From: an uncultured Bacteroidales bacterium
GTDB lineage: Bacteria > Bacteroidota > Bacteroidia > Bacteroidales > Paludibacteraceae
Length of the DNA: 64,000 nucleotides
Direction of reading: 5' to 3'
Assembly (NCBI GenBank): GCA_900318245.1
Contig: ONJT01000001.1
Span: 1 to 64,000 of the forward strand
This document shows positions 7,097-15,928 of the stretch, in pieces (position 1 is the first letter of the stretch; each line of letters begins with the position of its first letter). Position numbers and translations under genes: made by a program. The notes under the pieces were generated by a model. That model ran no database searches, had not been told where the DNA came from, and saw only the letters and a program-made list of their open reading frames with translations.

Positions 7097-9451
7097 TTAG
7101 CTTGCTGCGTATAGTTGTTGTTCGAGTTCTTGAATAGCGGTCTGATATCCTTGCGGTCCGCCGAATAGTTTGGTAATCTTCACCGGCGTACCATATTGGG
7201 CAAATGGTTCAAGGGAAAGAATATTTCTATCTTCAAGCGAGAGCACGCCTAATTCGGCGTATTTGTCCAGCAGAGCCTCTAAAACCTCTCGCGCTTGTCC
7301 TTCGTACTTGCCGAAGTAGTTACGTTTCTTGACGTTGTTCGCCCGCTCGCGGCGCGTGAGCGGTTTCTTATCGTACGCTACGTGACAGATGATATCGAAT
7401 ATATCTGCGTTAGCTAGATTCGGATTCGAGCGGCGCACCTCTTCGATGAGGATATCGTGATTCTTGAAGTCCTCTACAATCTCTCCTTTGCGTCCTGATT
7501 CCATCCATACACGAGCAAAATCCGCGAACTTCGGGAAGCGCGTAAGGATGCCCTTGCGGGTGAAATCAAGGAAGTCGGAGATCTCCAGCGCCTGACCGTC
7601 ATCGTTGATGACATAGTATATCTCATGGAGTTTGGCGACACGTTTGCTGCCTTGAATATGAATCTTCTTCAGCGTTTCCTCATCTACCTCTTTTCCCTCT
7701 ATCTCAATCTTCTTTCGTTCGCCCGAGCCGCGTTTGCTTTGTCCAGAAGCGCCAGACTCTTTCTTCTTCATCTCAATCTCCGGTTCACCATCGAACTCAG
7801 GGTCGAAGAAAAGGCGTGTAGCATCGCGGAAATCGAGAATCTCGAAATGCCATTTGTTGATCTTGCGCTCCTTATCGATATAGATACGCGTACCGCGGCC
7901 GATCATCTGCTTGAAAAGCGTCATGGAGTTGACCTCTTTGTCAATAACGATTAGTCCGCAGGTCTTGCAGTCCACACCGGTAGAGAGCAGTTCAGACGTA
8001 GTGACGATAGTAGGATATTTCTCGCCCGGGTCGATAAAGCGGTCAAGCATCTTCTTGCCGTTAGCGTCATCAGAGGTAATACGCATGATATAGTTCGGAC
8101 TCTTTCCCATCTCTTTTGGGTTGAGTTGAACCAGCAAGTCACGCATCGTAGCAGCTTCTTCTTGGTCAGGACAAAAAACGATGGTCTTGGTATATTTGCC
8201 CATTTTCTCCAGTTTCTCCTGTATCTCCAAGGCGACAGCCACTTGGCGACGGTTGATGGTGATATGTTTGCCGAACTCCGGTCGCTCGTAGAGACGCACG
8301 GGCACATCGTTGCCTTGATTGTCTTTCTCGCCGACCTTGACGATATAGCCGTTGACATCCACATCCAGATGCACACGCGCTACGCGATACGGGGCAAGGA
8401 AGCCATCTTCGATACCTTGCTTGAGAGAGTAGGTATATATCGGTTCGTTGAAATAATCGAAGTTATCCGCATCCTCTTTGCGTTTCGGCGTAGCCGTCAG
8501 ACCGATTTGCGTGGCACTATTGAAATACTCCAGCACTTTTCGCCAAGCGGAATTCTCCTTAGCGCTTCCTCTATGACACTCGTCTATGATGATCAGGTCA
8601 AAGAAATTGGGGTCGAACTGCAGATACGGCTGTTCCTTGTCATCTTCGTAGGTAACGAGTTGCTGATAAAGCGCCATGTGGAGCTCATAGGACGAATCGA
8701 GTTCTTTTCCCTTGACCTTGGTCATGATCTTCTGAAAGGGCTTGAAATCCTGCGCCATCGTCTGGTCGATGAGGATATTGCGGTCGGCGAGGTAGAGGAT
8801 GTGATGCGCCAGTTTGGCTTCGCGCAGACGCCAAATGATTTGGAATGCTGTGAAGGTCTTACCTGTTCCCGTAGCCATGACGAGCAGTAGCCGTTTGTCG
8901 CCTCGTGCGATGGCATCAAGCGTGCGGTTGATGGCGATACGTTGGTAGTAACGCGGTTCGTGCGATAACTTGCTATAGTGGTACGGCACGTCCAGTGCTT
9001 CCTGCTGCTTCGCGTTCAGTTGTTTCTCTGCGAACCAGCGTTGTTTGAGTTGTTCGAGTGTCGGAAACTCATCCATCTCGAAATCGCGCTCCTTACCCGT
9101 TATCATATCGTGCTCGCGGAAAGCGATACCGTTAGAAGCGAACGCAAACGGAACATCCAGAATCTCGGCATACCCGATAGCTTGCTGCAGACCGGTCGTG
9201 AGGTCTTTCGTGGCAGACTTGGCCTCCACAACAGCCAGCAGGTTGTCATTGTTGAGTTGGAGCACATAGTCGGCTTTCTTGCGCGAAGCGCGCTCATACT
9301 CGCTACCAGCGGAGATGATACGACCATCCGTGAAGAAATACTCCATCCGGATCTGGTTTTTCTGCCAACCGACTTGCTCTATCGCAGGAGTGATATAGCG
9401 GAATTTGATATCCTCCTCCGTCAATGTTGCCAAATGTTGAATGTCTGCCAT
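7097..9451 (-). CDS. hsdR: type I restriction enzyme motor/nuclease subunit HsdR
   Basis: The 784-residue protein has an N-terminal PD-(D/E)xK nuclease (Asp61, then VEAK at 75-78). It is followed by an SF2 translocase with Walker A ATGTGKT (193-199), DECH (290-293) and TATPKR (319-324), and a Lys/Gly-rich linker (about 570-595) before the C-terminal domain. Length and arrangement fit the EcoEI-like HsdR group rather than the ~1000-residue EcoR124 type. It uses ATP to pull DNA and cut at a distance when the site is unmethylated. It is the first gene of the operon and has a clear promoter upstream. Confidence 0.94.
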   Translation of the reverse strand: MADIQHLATLTEEDIKFRYITPAIEQVGWQKNQIRMEYFFTDGRIISAGSEYERASRKKADYVLQLNNDNLLAVVEAKSATKDLTTGLQQAIGYAEILDVPFAFASNGIAFREHDMITGKERDFEMDEFPTLEQLKQRWFAEKQLNAKQQEALDVPYHYSKLSHEPRYYQRIAINRTLDAIARGDKRLLLVMATGTGKTFTAFQIIWRLREAKLAHHILYLADRNILIDQTMAQDFKPFQKIMTKVKGKELDSSYELHMALYQQLVTYEDDKEQPYLQFDPNFFDLIIIDECHRGSAKENSAWRKVLEYFNSATQIGLTATPKRKEDADNFDYFNEPIYTYSLKQGIEDGFLAPYRVARVHLDVDVNGYIVKVGEKDNQGNDVPVRLYERPEFGKHITINRRQVAVALEIQEKLEKMGKYTKTIVFCPDQEEAATMRDLLVQLNPKEMGKSPNYIMRITSDDANGKKMLDRFIDPGEKYPTIVTTSELLSTGVDCKTCGLIVIDKEVNSMTLFKQMIGRGTRIYIDKERKINKWHFEILDFRDATRLFFDPEFDGEPEIEMKKKESGASGQSKRGSGERKKIEIEGKEVDEETLKKIHIQGSKRVAKLHEIYYVINDDGQALEISDFLDFTRKGILTRFPKFADFARVWMESGRKGEIVEDFKNHDILIEEVRRSNPNLANADIFDIICHVAYDKKPLTRRERANNVKKRNYFGKYEGQAREVLEALLDKYAELGVLSLEDRNILSLEPFAQYGTPVKITKLFGGPQGYQTAIQELEQQLYAAS

Positions 9452-9506
9452 ATCTCAGATTTTGTTTACTTTCGTTCAATTAGTGCGACGGGGCACAAAT
9501 TTGCGT

Positions 9507-9538
9507 GCAAAGGTACTAAAATTTTCGGATATATGCAA
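9507..9538 (-). promoter_or_regulatory. Bacteroidota-type promoter of the hsdRMS operon
   Basis: On the minus strand, TTG (9538-9536) is followed after 20 bases by TACCTTTGC (9515-9507). The leader to the hsdR ATG is about 50 bases. Confidence 0.75.
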
Positions 9539-9540
9539 GG

Positions 9541-9700
9541 AAAATCAAAGGTTTTCGATGCGGACGGCGTTTTTTGTGTCTCGGTTTACTCCTTTTGGCT
9601 TGTGTTAATCTACCCTTGTGATAGACAAAGGAGAAAGTAGTGTGTACTTATTGGTATAGGATGAGTAGCTTTCAAGATGTTTACAAATTCGATACTTTCT
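9541..9700. other. spacer without recognised content
   Basis: This is the rest of the ~310-base gap between hsdR and the 33-residue gene. No supported open frame, hairpin or repeat was seen apart from the hsdR promoter on its left and the terminator on its right. Confidence 0.4.
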
Positions 9701-9701
9701 G

Positions 9702-9748
9702 TAAAAAAACAAGCCCCTAAAGCCAGATATATAACTTTTGGGGCTTGT
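9702..9748 (-). terminator. terminator of the 33-residue gene
   Basis: ACAAGCCCC (9709-9717) pairs with GGGGCTTGT (9740-9748). On the minus strand the stem is followed by a run of seven T, read from the A-run at 9703-9709. It sits 16 bases beyond the stop of the small gene. Confidence 0.75.
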
Positions 9749-9764
9749 CTCAAACTACTAAATT

Positions 9765-9866
9765 CTAATTGCGAGAATGCCAATACTCGTCATTGTTAGG
9801 GTTTAATTGGTCGCTGTGATTGTCATAATCAGCTTCTTGATGATCTCGGTCTGAATGCCAGGACAT
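9765..9866 (-). CDS. very small protein, 33 aa, free-standing gene
   Basis: The 33-residue product begins MSWHSDRDHQEADYDNHSD and ends NPNNDEYWHSRN. It is extremely polar, with many His, Asp, Asn and Tyr residues and no hydrophobic core, which suggests a metal- or nucleic-acid-contacting peptide or a disordered protein. Support for a real gene is its own promoter (9943-9974), a structured leader and a terminator right after the stop, all on the minus strand. An in-frame extension upstream to 9974 would run through the promoter and is rejected. I recall similar NPNNDxYWxSR endings in Bacteroidales small proteins, without a known function. Confidence 0.6.
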   Translation of the reverse strand: MSWHSDRDHQEADYDNHSDQLNPNNDEYWHSRN

Positions 9867-9895
9867 AATTATTATAATTTTTAAGTTAATAATAA

Positions 9896-9944
9896 GGTGC
9901 TTGCATATTAAAAAAGCACCAGATCTCATTTTGAAATCCGGTGC
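9896..9944 (-). promoter_or_regulatory. structured leader with overlapping hairpins
   Basis: The segment 9914-9920 (plus strand AAGCACC) can pair with 9896-9902 (GGTGCTT), or, less likely in RNA because it reaches into the promoter, with 9938-9944. The leader of the 33-residue gene therefore contains at least one 7-bp hairpin followed by an AT-rich stretch to the ATG. Confidence 0.4.
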
Positions 9945-9974
9945 AAAGATACAACAAAAATGTGAGGTGGACAA
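9943..9974 (-). promoter_or_regulatory. promoter of the 33-residue gene
   Basis: On the minus strand, TTG (9974-9972) is followed after 20 bases by TATCTTTGC (9951-9943). Confidence 0.7.
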
Positions 9975-9990
9975 GTTTCGGGAAAAGGGT

Positions 9991-10503
9991 TCATTTTTTA
10001 CGATGTATTTTTTTTGTTTTATAAAAGCAAGTTTGTTTTGTTCCCTTCGTTAAAATATGATGCACAAACTTTAGCTTACGAACAGCATCATTTGTAAGGT
10101 GTAGTCTTACTCCATTCGGCAAAACGTATTCATTGCCAATCACTTTACCTTCTTTCGCATATATCCGGGGCGAACCAATTTGATTTAAACCAGACAAACA
10201 TGCAAGCGGATTTTTATTGAGTTCTCTGTAAATTTTCTTAACAGAATAAAGGTCTGCGGTAAGGAATGGAGTTTCTCTATCTTTTACAAAAATTAAAGCT
10301 CCGCCGCGAGAACAATGATACCTGCTTTCTAAAGGTGTTTCTTTAGTGGTAATTGCTAAAATATCTTCGTAATTAAAAGATTTCATTTTGGTTTTGTAGT
10401 GAGTATCCGAATACTCTGAAAGGAAATCCAGATTTTGATATTCTTCATCATCATAGACAGGTATCTCAATCACCTCCTTATATGTTTCTTTAATTTGTTC
10501 CAT
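9991..10503 (-). CDS. hypothetical protein, 170 aa
   Basis: The 170-residue product starts MEQIKETYKEVIEIPVYDDE (ATG 10503; a frame from 10530 is longer but less likely). It is soluble, with an acidic N-terminal ~40 residues, a mixed alpha/beta middle and a very basic C-terminus (KTKKIHRKK). The stretch from about residue 45 (YEDILAITTKE) through LIFVKDRETPFLTADLYSVK to EYVLPNGVRLHLTNDAVRKL loosely follows the strand order of LytTR DNA-binding domains. That resemblance is weak and is only a suggestion. No neighbour in the same operon is obvious. Confidence 0.5.
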   Translation of the reverse strand: MEQIKETYKEVIEIPVYDDEEYQNLDFLSEYSDTHYKTKMKSFNYEDILAITTKETPLESRYHCSRGGALIFVKDRETPFLTADLYSVKKIYRELNKNPLACLSGLNQIGSPRIYAKEGKVIGNEYVLPNGVRLHLTNDAVRKLKFVHHILTKGTKQTCFYKTKKIHRKK

Positions 10504-10609
10504 CTTCAATATAATGAGCATAGCACCCAAAAATAAACTTGAGCCCGTCTAATGGGAACTATTCGAAAATTTCTAATAGTTGCGATTGTCGGTGTTCTTG
10601 GTGGAACTC

Positions 10610-11401
10610 TTATACGTTTATTATCTGCGGCACTTCGAGGAGTTCCATAATATCCAGCATCTTGTACCACACACCATCTATTTCACTGTGCCACGAGTTA
10701 TGAAAATGCCCATAGTACCACCGCTCCAACGGATGCCCGTCTCGCTTCAGATGCGCCAAGATAGCATCCATGGTATGCCGCTCTGCGTCACATTCTTCGA
10801 GCAAAGTCGGGTCGTTCTGCGCCCAAGAAGAGAGTCCGCCTTTCGTCTGAAATTCACAGAAAGATGGAGCGGTATGGGTCACTACAATGTCAATCTTCAA
10901 ACCCGCATCACTGATTGCGTCCAAAGAGGACGCGTCGTACTTAGGGGCTTCGTCCGGCCAGTAATAGACCTTACCAGGATGGCGAGCCATCTCTTGTTTG
11001 CGGATCTGTCGATCCACGCTGATAGCACCTCCGACGCAGAGTATCGTTCGTCCGCACGATTGGATCACCGCATAATCCGGCACGGTGCGCCAACGCTTGT
11101 GCTCAATCGCTGTATGTCCGGCGGTGTCCGTTGCAAAATACGCAGGGTCGTCATGGTTGCCGCGAACCATCGCTATCCAGCAGTTGTTCTGCGATAGACG
11201 CTTCTCAATTCGTCGAAAGACCTGCTCATACGCACCCGGTTTCTCGAATCCAAATCCGCAATCTCCGGCAACAATAACCAGCGTATCGCGCATCCCATAA
11301 CGGATACACATTTCGTACATCAGCGGCACAAACTCACCATGTATATCCCCGCAGATAACCAGTGATTTCGCTTCAGGATATGTCACCACAAACGGCTTCA
11401 T
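10610..11401 (-). CDS. calcineurin-like metallophosphoesterase
   Basis: The 263-residue protein has the dimetal phosphoesterase motif set: ICGDIHGEF (Asp19, His21), VAGDCGFG (Asp47), RGNHDD (81-85), then THTAPSF and YYGHFHNSW near the C-terminus. Such enzymes hydrolyse phosphomono- or diesters, and the substrate here is unknown. No signal peptide is present, so it should act in the cytoplasm. The ATG overlaps the stop of the nucleotidyltransferase gene by 4 bases. In this context it may act on the product or target of that enzyme, but that is inference. Confidence 0.9.
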   Translation of the reverse strand: MKPFVVTYPEAKSLVICGDIHGEFVPLMYEMCIRYGMRDTLVIVAGDCGFGFEKPGAYEQVFRRIEKRLSQNNCWIAMVRGNHDDPAYFATDTAGHTAIEHKRWRTVPDYAVIQSCGRTILCVGGAISVDRQIRKQEMARHPGKVYYWPDEAPKYDASSLDAISDAGLKIDIVVTHTAPSFCEFQTKGGLSSWAQNDPTLLEECDAERHTMDAILAHLKRDGHPLERWYYGHFHNSWHSEIDGVWYKMLDIMELLEVPQIINV

Positions 11402-12162
11402 TGTAAATATGCTCTCTTCACTACATCCAGCAATCCTTCAACGCGTTGCGCACCAAGTCCGGCTGCACGCAGAAAATTCTCATTCGGCAGTTCATCTGCT
11501 ACTCGCGTTACAAACTCCTGCATATCAACCTCCATCTCTTCCGGCAACGCATAACGCGCTCCTTCTGTCAACATCGGTGCCAAGCGGAACACATCTTTCT
11601 TATGCTTCTCTATGTCATCCGAGTCCACATCGTCCCCTTGCTCTTTGCGTGCGCACAAATCGTTATACGCTTTCGCCTTTAGACAAATCAGAGCTTCCGT
11701 ATTTGCCAAATGCAGTCCATCCTCCAACCTACTATGCTCAATCGTGTAGTGATAATAACTGTCATTCATAAGTATAGCCGACAAACTTGACAATTCATCC
11801 CCCAATGGTATAGGTTCCAAATGGGCATCATCCGGAATATCTATCACGCCTATATCACGTGCAAATAACTCAATTTGCTTTGGATATCGCTTGTCTTTGG
11901 GCTTTAGGAATCGAAAACACTCATGCTTGTCTGCCCCTCGCTGACGTTGTTCATATTCTCCGTCACGAACAAAGTTCCAAAATTCGCGACCAAACTCAGG
12001 GGATAATACCTCTACTACCAAAATAATGTCAAGATCCTTTGTGGCACGAGGAACCTGAGCATTTATATCTTCATAAATATAGCAGGCAGCACCACCAATC
12101 AAGACATAGTTGCTTGTAAACTTAGCGAACCGTTCCTTAAACAAGTCCAATCCCGTCACCAT
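11398..12162 (-). CDS. nucleotidyltransferase-like protein (AbiEii-like)
   Basis: The 254-residue protein opens with a nucleotidyltransferase core: VLIGGAACYIY (20-30, the GG motif) and ATKDLDIIL (40-48, the paired Asp). The rest is helical, with a long acidic loop (about 165-180). This arrangement resembles AbiEii/MenT-type and related minimal nucleotidyltransferases, some of which are toxins that modify tRNA ends. It overlaps the upstream regulator by 7 bases and the downstream phosphoesterase by 4, so the three are translated as a unit. The toxin role is an inference from family and order. Confidence 0.8.
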   Translation of the reverse strand: MVTGLDLFKERFAKFTSNYVLIGGAACYIYEDINAQVPRATKDLDIILVVEVLSPEFGREFWNFVRDGEYEQRQRGADKHECFRFLKPKDKRYPKQIELFARDIGVIDIPDDAHLEPIPLGDELSSLSAILMNDSYYHYTIEHSRLEDGLHLANTEALICLKAKAYNDLCARKEQGDDVDSDDIEKHKKDVFRLAPMLTEGARYALPEEMEVDMQEFVTRVADELPNENFLRAAGLGAQRVEGLLDVVKRAYLQ

Positions 12163-13127
12163 TGTTTATCTTTCATTAATTGATTTATTTCTTTATGTAC
12201 GCGTTCATCACTCGTATCGCGCAATGACAAATATAGGGATAGTACATCTACTATGTTATTGTTCCCCAGCAATTTCGGATCATATCGCCAAACCTCCACC
12301 ACATGCTCGCCAAACTCCTTATCCAAATCCCTTCCCAAGTGCTGCGCTTCCTGTTTCGAGATCGCCCAATGTCGTTCTTGCGGTTCAGCTAACATCGTCC
12401 ATTCAGCCAATGCCTCCTCGCCGCAAACATATGCATCCAATATCCTATCCGTCCGTAGTACGCGCTCTACCGGACTCTGCAGCACCGGCAACGCTTGCTC
12501 CCATAGTTCCTTGCCTTCACGGATGAACCTCATCCGTTTCTCACGCCCCGGAGTCAATTCCACGAAATGATTGTCCGCCAACCATTTCACAGCACGGTTG
12601 ATGTTCGGATACGAAACGCCCATCAACTCCGCAATAGGCTGAGCCGACATCCCGTTCAGATTCTGTTTCTGCAGATGGCAAAGCAACACCACTTGTGCCA
12701 TCACCGGCATCGGTTTGCCTTGCATATCCACCGGATTACGTAGTACGCGCAAATCCATCAGCAGCGAAGGCATGAACAACTGACGTCCCGGAACAATCGT
12801 GTTCACTCGTGCATCCACCAACCGCTTCATGTTGTACGGCTTCACTTCCGGCAACACCACAGCAGCATGCATCTCCAACGCCCTTTCCACAATCGCGCAA
12901 TGCTTCTTCAGCTGCATCGGTGTGGCATCCGCATCCTTGCAAACCATCAGACACACCTCGGCGCCCAGCAACTGACATTGCAGCAACTGATAGGCATTCG
13001 TAATAAGAATCGGTAGTGCTTGTTTTTTTGCCTTATCCAATGGATAGATCTGCACATTAGCACCCGCCATCTTCTCTATGTATTCGCTGATATTTCGCAC
13101 GTTAACATTCATTTTGCTATTTATCAT
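12156..13127 (-). CDS. winged-helix transcriptional regulator (AbiEi-like partner)
   Basis: The 323-residue protein has an N-terminal alpha/beta domain (about 1-140) and a winged-helix HTH at about 150-205. The HTH segment has GMSAQPIAELMGVSYPNINR as recognition region, then VKWLADNHFVELTPGREKRM as wing. A C-terminal helical domain follows. It is the promoter-proximal gene before a nucleotidyltransferase, the usual position of an AbiEi-type antitoxin/repressor, although in AbiEi the HTH is at the N-terminus. ATG 13127 is used; an in-frame ATG at 13112 is possible. It probably binds its own promoter. Confidence 0.75.
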   Translation of the reverse strand: MINSKMNVNVRNISEYIEKMAGANVQIYPLDKAKKQALPILITNAYQLLQCQLLGAEVCLMVCKDADATPMQLKKHCAIVERALEMHAAVVLPEVKPYNMKRLVDARVNTIVPGRQLFMPSLLMDLRVLRNPVDMQGKPMPVMAQVVLLCHLQKQNLNGMSAQPIAELMGVSYPNINRAVKWLADNHFVELTPGREKRMRFIREGKELWEQALPVLQSPVERVLRTDRILDAYVCGEEALAEWTMLAEPQERHWAISKQEAQHLGRDLDKEFGEHVVEVWRYDPKLLGNNNIVDVLSLYLSLRDTSDERVHKEINQLMKDKQW

Positions 13128-13154
13128 ACATTAATTATAAATTGCAAATCCGCT

Positions 13155-13187
13155 GCAAAGATACACAAAAAATCTGAATCCTGCAAA
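13155..13187 (-). promoter_or_regulatory. promoter of the regulator / nucleotidyltransferase operon
   Basis: Minus-strand TTTG (13187-13184), 20 bases, then TATCTTTGC (13163-13155). It lies just beyond the 3' end of the barrel gene, with no visible terminator between them. Confidence 0.75.
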
Positions 13188-13236
13188 TATTTTTATGAAA
13201 TTTTTCAGATTTTCTGATTTTCAAGTATTATTCGGC

Positions 13237-15426
13237 TTATTTTGTACCACTCAAGATACCATTTTCTTTGTCCTCATTGTTGATACGTTTCCCATTTTCG
13301 CGGCGTTGTGTACCGAAATCGAGGTTGCAATGGAAGTTGAGAATGAGCATCTGACGGAAATCCCGCATCTCGGCGTGCTGTGTGTTCGGAGCAAGAGCGG
13401 AGAGGTCTTTGGTCTCGATGCTGTAGCCCTTGACGGAGAAGGGGTTCATCAGCATCGCACGGAAGCCCCATTTGTCGGCGTTGTAACCAAGACCGATATG
13501 ATGGTAGAACTCGCCGTACTCCAGCGTCTCGCCCCAGAGGTTATTGCTGCGCGTGGTCACTTCACCGAAGAACTGCCAACCCTTGTACATGCCCATGATA
13601 CTGGCGCGGACGCCCGGATTGAAATGCTTGTGCGTATAGGAATTGCCAAGGCTCACATAGTAATTGGCAAACGGCGCGACGGTGAAGATCAGTTTGTTTT
13701 GCAACAAGCGCACTTGCACACTCGGAGCCACTTGCAGACGATGAAAACCGCGGTGGTTGGCGTATGTGCGTACGGCGTAAGTTTGCCCGTCAATCAGCTG
13801 CTCAAAGGTCTCATCCATAATCGGTTTGTGGTCGTAAGAGTAGTTCGCCCATAGGTTCAGATTGACGTGTTTGGACTGCCACGAAAGCTGCATCTCATTG
13901 GCAACAAACATAACCGGTTTCAAGTCCGGATTACCTTGCCGGATTTGGTATTTGTCTATCTGTTGCGCCACGTCCGACATAGCAGATAGCGAAGGTTGGT
14001 AGCCGGAGACATAACCTTTGTATTTCCAGAACACACCTTTTCCGAAGTCATAACTCAGCGTCAGTTGCGGACGGGCAATCCAGTTCGACTGTTTCTGTCC
14101 GGCTTGCTCGATATACGTGTGCATGGCACCGATACCCACAGCATAGGAAAACTGCTTGACGCGTTGCTGCACTTCCGCAAAAGCGTAGGTCTCGGCGGTG
14201 GTCATCGAGACATTTACCATTTCTAATCTCCCTGCGGTCGAACGATCTGCTTCGCCGTATGGGTCATTTACCATTTTCTCATTTATTCCCGAAGCATATC
14301 TGTTTTCAACCCATTGCTGATTGTGGCGTACACCGACCGTCAGGGCGATGTTCTCCCAATCCTTTTCATAGATAGCTTCGCCGATGAGTGAGTATTTGTT
14401 GCCTCTGACGCGAGAGGTTACGTCGGTCGTATCGGCAACCGTTTCGCCCAGTGGTGTTTGCTCAAAACGGCGGTCATTGCTACTGTTGATATACGTACCC
14501 ACAAGGTCGAAATACAAGTGGTGGTCGTTCGGCAGATTATGCTCGTAATAGATGTCCAACGAGGGTGAAATGGACCTGCTGCTTTCGTGGTCGTGGATGG
14601 CAAAACTGTCCGTGGCTTGGTAGAGACGCGAATCACGGTTGGTCTTGGAATGCGGCGTAAACTTCATGAAATCGCGCAAGGCTATCTGGAGCATGTTTTT
14701 CTCGCCGTTCGTCCAGTTATAAGTCAAGCCGATGTTCATCGGATTCATCTTGAAACGTGTCGGTTCACCCACTTCGCGATTCTCAATCGTGCCTGTACTG
14801 AAATTGTACGTCTCTGAATTTGTGCGCGTCCAATAAACGTCACGCGGCGAGTAGTGCGTCATGAGGCTGAACGACGATTTGCCGAAGTTCACCTTGCCCG
14901 CCAGATGATACTCTCCCCAACCGGGCATGGTCACACCGTTGGACGCGTTGAGCATCAGATTGCCGCCCGTGTCGCGGTGTTTGACGATGTAGTTGATGAC
15001 AGCCGCCGCGCCGTTATAACGCACGCCCGGCTGGTCGTGGTACTCGATGCGGATGACATCTTTCGGGTTGATTGCCATGACCTCGGAATTGCTTGCCTTG
15101 ATGCCGTTGATACGCAACTGCACGTCTTGGTTCGCGAGGGTCTTGACGGTGTTGTCTGCAGGGTTCACCACGATACGCGGAATCTGCAAGTTCTGCAGCA
15201 GCGACATGCCGTCGTGCGAGGCCTTGCGTTGCTCGCGATTGGGAAGAAGGACTTGTTTGTCCGCCTTCTGGATGACGCTCTGCGCCTCCACCGTCACTTC
15301 GGCTAATTTGAACATGGATGTGTCCATCCGTAAGGTGTCGTTGCTGTTCGTTTGTGCGCCTGTTTGCGCGTTCATTGACACGGCGCAAACCATCGCCGCT
15401 GCCAATACGAAATACTTTGTTTGCAT
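13237..15426 (-). CDS. outer-membrane beta-barrel protein, TonB-receptor-like
   Basis: The 729-residue protein starts with a signal peptide (MQTKYFVLAAAMVCAVSMNA), then a plug-like domain (VTVEAQSV at about 45, later DVQLRINGIKASNSEVMAIN and VIRIEYHDQPGVRY). A long barrel follows, with alternating aromatic strands to the end. It matches the OMP_b-brl_3 / TonB-dependent receptor-like group in Bacteroidota and probably moves or binds a ligand at the outer membrane. A CarboxypepD_reg-type N-terminal domain was not seen. It follows a small lipoprotein gene by 26 bases, so the two are probably co-expressed. No SusD-like partner is present. Confidence 0.8.
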   Translation of the reverse strand: MQTKYFVLAAAMVCAVSMNAQTGAQTNSNDTLRMDTSMFKLAEVTVEAQSVIQKADKQVLLPNREQRKASHDGMSLLQNLQIPRIVVNPADNTVKTLANQDVQLRINGIKASNSEVMAINPKDVIRIEYHDQPGVRYNGAAAVINYIVKHRDTGGNLMLNASNGVTMPGWGEYHLAGKVNFGKSSFSLMTHYSPRDVYWTRTNSETYNFSTGTIENREVGEPTRFKMNPMNIGLTYNWTNGEKNMLQIALRDFMKFTPHSKTNRDSRLYQATDSFAIHDHESSRSISPSLDIYYEHNLPNDHHLYFDLVGTYINSSNDRRFEQTPLGETVADTTDVTSRVRGNKYSLIGEAIYEKDWENIALTVGVRHNQQWVENRYASGINEKMVNDPYGEADRSTAGRLEMVNVSMTTAETYAFAEVQQRVKQFSYAVGIGAMHTYIEQAGQKQSNWIARPQLTLSYDFGKGVFWKYKGYVSGYQPSLSAMSDVAQQIDKYQIRQGNPDLKPVMFVANEMQLSWQSKHVNLNLWANYSYDHKPIMDETFEQLIDGQTYAVRTYANHRGFHRLQVAPSVQVRLLQNKLIFTVAPFANYYVSLGNSYTHKHFNPGVRASIMGMYKGWQFFGEVTTRSNNLWGETLEYGEFYHHIGLGYNADKWGFRAMLMNPFSVKGYSIETKDLSALAPNTQHAEMRDFRQMLILNFHCNLDFGTQRRENGKRINNEDKENGILSGTK

Positions 15427-15452
15427 ATTATTATATATTATAAGGTGATACA

Positions 15453-15854
15453 TTACCGTTCGCCGCCGAAGACTCCATGCGGAAAGATGTCTCTCAACAT
15501 AAGCAGATCATCGGATTTGACCCATTCCGCCTTGCCGTCGTAACTGCAATCAATGATGCTGTCGCAATGTTCGGTCATCAGCAGATGAATGATACGTTGG
15601 TCCAGATTGCCGTTTGCCTTGCGGAAAGTGTACTTAACGGCCACATATTTACACATTTGCCCTTGCCATTCACGCAAACACTTGCGCTGAATACCATTGA
15701 CAAAAACCAGTTTTTCGCCCTCTTGCAGTCCACCGCCTTTGATGTAGCAATGTGCCGCAATACGGATGTTCCATTGTTCACTTCCGGGCATACACCCGCT
15801 CATCGAAAGTACTGCTGCGAGTACCAATCCGATAATAAAAATTTTCTTTGTCAT
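15453..15854 (-). CDS. lipoprotein, 133 aa, unknown
   Basis: The protein starts MTKKIFIIGLVLAAVLSMSG with lipobox SMSGC, giving a lipid-anchored mature part of about 112 residues with several Cys (CMPG, AHCYIK, KCLREW, MCKY, EHCD, IDCSYD). It is upstream of and close to the outer-membrane barrel gene and has its own promoter, so it may be a periplasmic or surface partner. The longer open frame to 15917 crosses the promoter region and is rejected. No domain recognised. Confidence 0.65.
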   Translation of the reverse strand: MTKKIFIIGLVLAAVLSMSGCMPGSEQWNIRIAAHCYIKGGGLQEGEKLVFVNGIQRKCLREWQGQMCKYVAVKYTFRKANGNLDQRIIHLLMTEHCDSIIDCSYDGKAEWVKSDDLLMLRDIFPHGVFGGER

Positions 15855-15894
15855 AATAGTGTTTTTTGAGTTGTTAAACGTTTCAAATTTTGCT

Positions 15895-15928
15895 GCAAAG
15901 TTACTACAAAAACCCATTTATATCCAAA
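15895..15928 (-). promoter_or_regulatory. promoter of lipoprotein and barrel genes
   Basis: Minus-strand TTTG (15928-15925) followed after about 21 bases by TAACTTTGC (15903-15895). Confidence 0.65.

Noticed and set aside
8126-8890. 254-codon plus-strand frame inside hsdR
   Set aside because: hsdR carries all helicase motifs on the minus strand; this frame is its shadow.
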